Assembly (NCBI GenBank): GCA_023264975.1
Contig: JAHFUS010000006.1
Span: 19,923-83,922 of the forward strand
Origin: Actinomycetes bacterium
GTDB taxonomy: Bacteria; Actinomycetota; Acidimicrobiia; Acidimicrobiales; GCA-2861595
DNA: 64,000 bases
Direction of reading: 5' to 3'
Every line of letters starts with the position of its first letter. The first letter of the stretch is position 1. A program made the position numbers and the translations under genes. The notes beneath the pieces are model-generated. The model did no database searches. It saw only the letters and a program-made list of their open reading frames with translations, and was not told where the DNA came from. This document shows positions 62,437-64,000 of this stretch, piece by piece.

Positions 62437-63021
62437 TCAATCGGCGAGAAGCTTGCCCGCCTCGCTCGCCCGACGCCAGAGCACGAGATGGGAGGTGTGG
62501 AGACCCTCTCGCCGCAGAAGCTCCGATTTGGCGCCTGGATCAGTCGCTCTCTCATACTCGTTCAGGACCGCGAGCTTGTAGGCCGACGTGAAGCGTCGGC
62601 GACGAGGCCGTTCGCTGCGGTCCTTCGACAGTTGCCGAAGAACGTTGACGAGCACGGTCGTCGGGTCGAAGACCACGTACTGGCCGGGCGTGCGGCCGAG
62701 CCGGCAAAGATCCTTGGCACGGCTCACCGACATACTCTTGGAGGTTGTCTCCCAGACGATCACGAATCCGGCCCGCTCGGGAACGTCGAGGCGCCCCGTG
62801 GCCGTTCCGTAGCCTGCGACGTCAAGCCCCGAACGCCCGAGGTGACCGAGCGCGCCGAGGCGGATCACCTCGGAGAGGGCATACGTGCGCCGCCGGTCGG
62901 GACCCTCGGTGACGTGCGACGGGACGATCCATCCTCGACGAGCCCAGTAGTCGAGCTGGCGGTATGTGACGCCCGCCAAGGCCGCTGCCTCGGGTGCGGA
63001 GAACTCATCGGTCGCCGGCAC
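62437..63021 (-). CDS. MerR-family HTH protein fused in frame to a transposase OrfA-like C-terminus
   Basis: AAALAGVTYRQLDYWARRGWIVPS...; C-term RRRRFTSAYKLAVLNEYERATDPGAKSELLRREGLHTSHLVLWRRASEAGKL. Confidence 0.8.
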   Translation of the reverse strand: MPATDEFSAPEAAALAGVTYRQLDYWARRGWIVPSHVTEGPDRRRTYALSEVIRLGALGHLGRSGLDVAGYGTATGRLDVPERAGFVIVWETTSKSMSVSRAKDLCRLGRTPGQYVVFDPTTVLVNVLRQLSKDRSERPRRRRFTSAYKLAVLNEYERATDPGAKSELLRREGLHTSHLVLWRRASEAGKLLAD

Positions 63022-63126
63022 GCCTTGCTCCAGAACCCGGCGGTGACGACCGGTGAAAATTCGGCACGAGCCAAAGAACGACCATGACTGGAAGGGGCCA
63101 GCGGCCCGCCTGAAAGAGCCGCTTCA

Positions 63127-63285
63127 TCGGGTATGGAGGCGACGGTAGAGGGCGACGGTCTCGTCGGCGATCGCCGGCCAACTGAAATGGTCCGCCACCC
63201 GCTGGCGACCCCGCTGCCCGAATAGGCGTGCCTTCGCCGGGTCGGCCAACAACTCGTTGACGCGTGCAGCGATGTCCCTGGCTAG
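63127..63285 (-). pseudogene. C-terminal remnant of a GT4-type glycosyltransferase
   Basis: RDIAARVNELLADPAKARLFGQRGRQRVADHFSWPAIADETVALYRRLHTR*. Confidence 0.7.
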
Positions 63286-63306
63286 ACATCCCACGCTCGT
63301 AGCGTG

Positions 63307-63861
63307 TCAAGCGGCGATTGTTCGGTGGCCCCAGGCGGTGTGCTCGTTGTAGAGGGTGTCGTGGCGTAGGCAGCCGTGGAGGATGCCGACGAGGCGGTTG
63401 GCGAGGGCTCGCAGGGCGCGTTGGTGGGTGTCGCCTGCGGAGCGGTGTTGGTCGTAGAACGCCCGCGCTCCGGGGCTGGTGTTGATGGCGGCGAAGGCCC
63501 ACATCTGGCAGGCGTCAGCGAGCCGCTTGTTGCGGGCGTAGCGGGCAAGGACGACGCGGCTGCGGCCTGATGCCTTGGTGATCGGTGACGTGCCGGCGTA
63601 GTTCTTGCGACACTTGGCATCGGAATAGCGGTTCGGGTCATCCCCGAACTCGCCGAGCACCCGGGCGCCGAGTGTCATCCCCAGTCCTGGCAGGGATCGG
63701 ATGACCTTGGCGGCCGGGTGCTGCTCAAAACGGTCGGCCAGTTCGAGTTCGAGCCCGGCGATCTGGGTGGTCAACTCTGCGGCGACGGCGACGAGGGCCC
63801 GGGCAACCGAGCCCATCGACTCCGACACGAGGTCGGGCGCGCTGAGCTGGTCGGAACGCAA
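63307..63861 (-). mobile_element. IS110-family transposase, C-terminal Transposase_20 region; continues to or beyond window edge
   Basis: IRSLPGLGMTLGARVLGEFGDDPNRYSDAKCRKNYAGTSPITKASGRSRVVLARYARNKRLADACQMWAFAAI. Confidence 0.88.
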
Positions 63862-64000
63862 CGCCGCTTGGATCTCGCCGGTGAATCGGCCTGGGTTTGA
63901 CGGAGGCTCGTTCGGTTGGTTTTGCCGTCCGGCTCGTCGCCGTCTGGCCCCGCGATTGTGGCACGGCGGGCGGCCGGTGTCAGTTGCCGCTGAGGAGCTC

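Overview
This window is a high-GC actinobacterial chromosome segment, probably Acidimicrobiia-like (inference from gene content only). It holds a branched-chain amino acid and serine biosynthesis neighbourhood: 5'-truncated ligA, PASTA kinase, gatCAB, ilvD, ilvB-ilvN-ilvC, serC, aminotransferase, serA, leuA, leuD-leuC with a divergent IclR/NdgR-type regulator, greA, leuB-ilvE-cimA, acyl-CoA dehydrogenase and gltX. Next to a tRNA-Gln/tRNA-Glu pair is a ~9.9-kb integrative mobilizable element (50493-60428) bounded by a perfect 44-bp direct repeat of the tRNA-Glu 3' end. It carries a tyrosine integrase, a DUF433/PIN-like toxin-antitoxin pair, an excisionase-like protein, a MobF relaxase and a two-subunit ABC exporter. 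The right edge of the window is a degraded mobile zone (MerR-transposase chimera, IS110, glycosyltransferase remnant). The most notable signals are: (1) a family of four near-identical long palindromes (core CGAGTAAATAGGGTGTC...GACACCCTATTTACTCG) at gene 3' ends, which supply stop codons to flanking genes, stop all three + strand frames and vary by G.U-preserving changes; (2) an in-frame TGA in an otherwise intact CooC-like ATPase at an expected Cys position, followed by a small hairpin at SECIS-like spacing; (3) three leader-peptide attenuators, for ilvB (..RILV..), leuA (..VLLL..) and leuB-ilvE-cimA (..VAVI..); (4) repeated TGCCACTC motifs in both arms of the mobile element, which look like integrase arm sites. 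No searches or folding programs were run; family names come from reading the translations.
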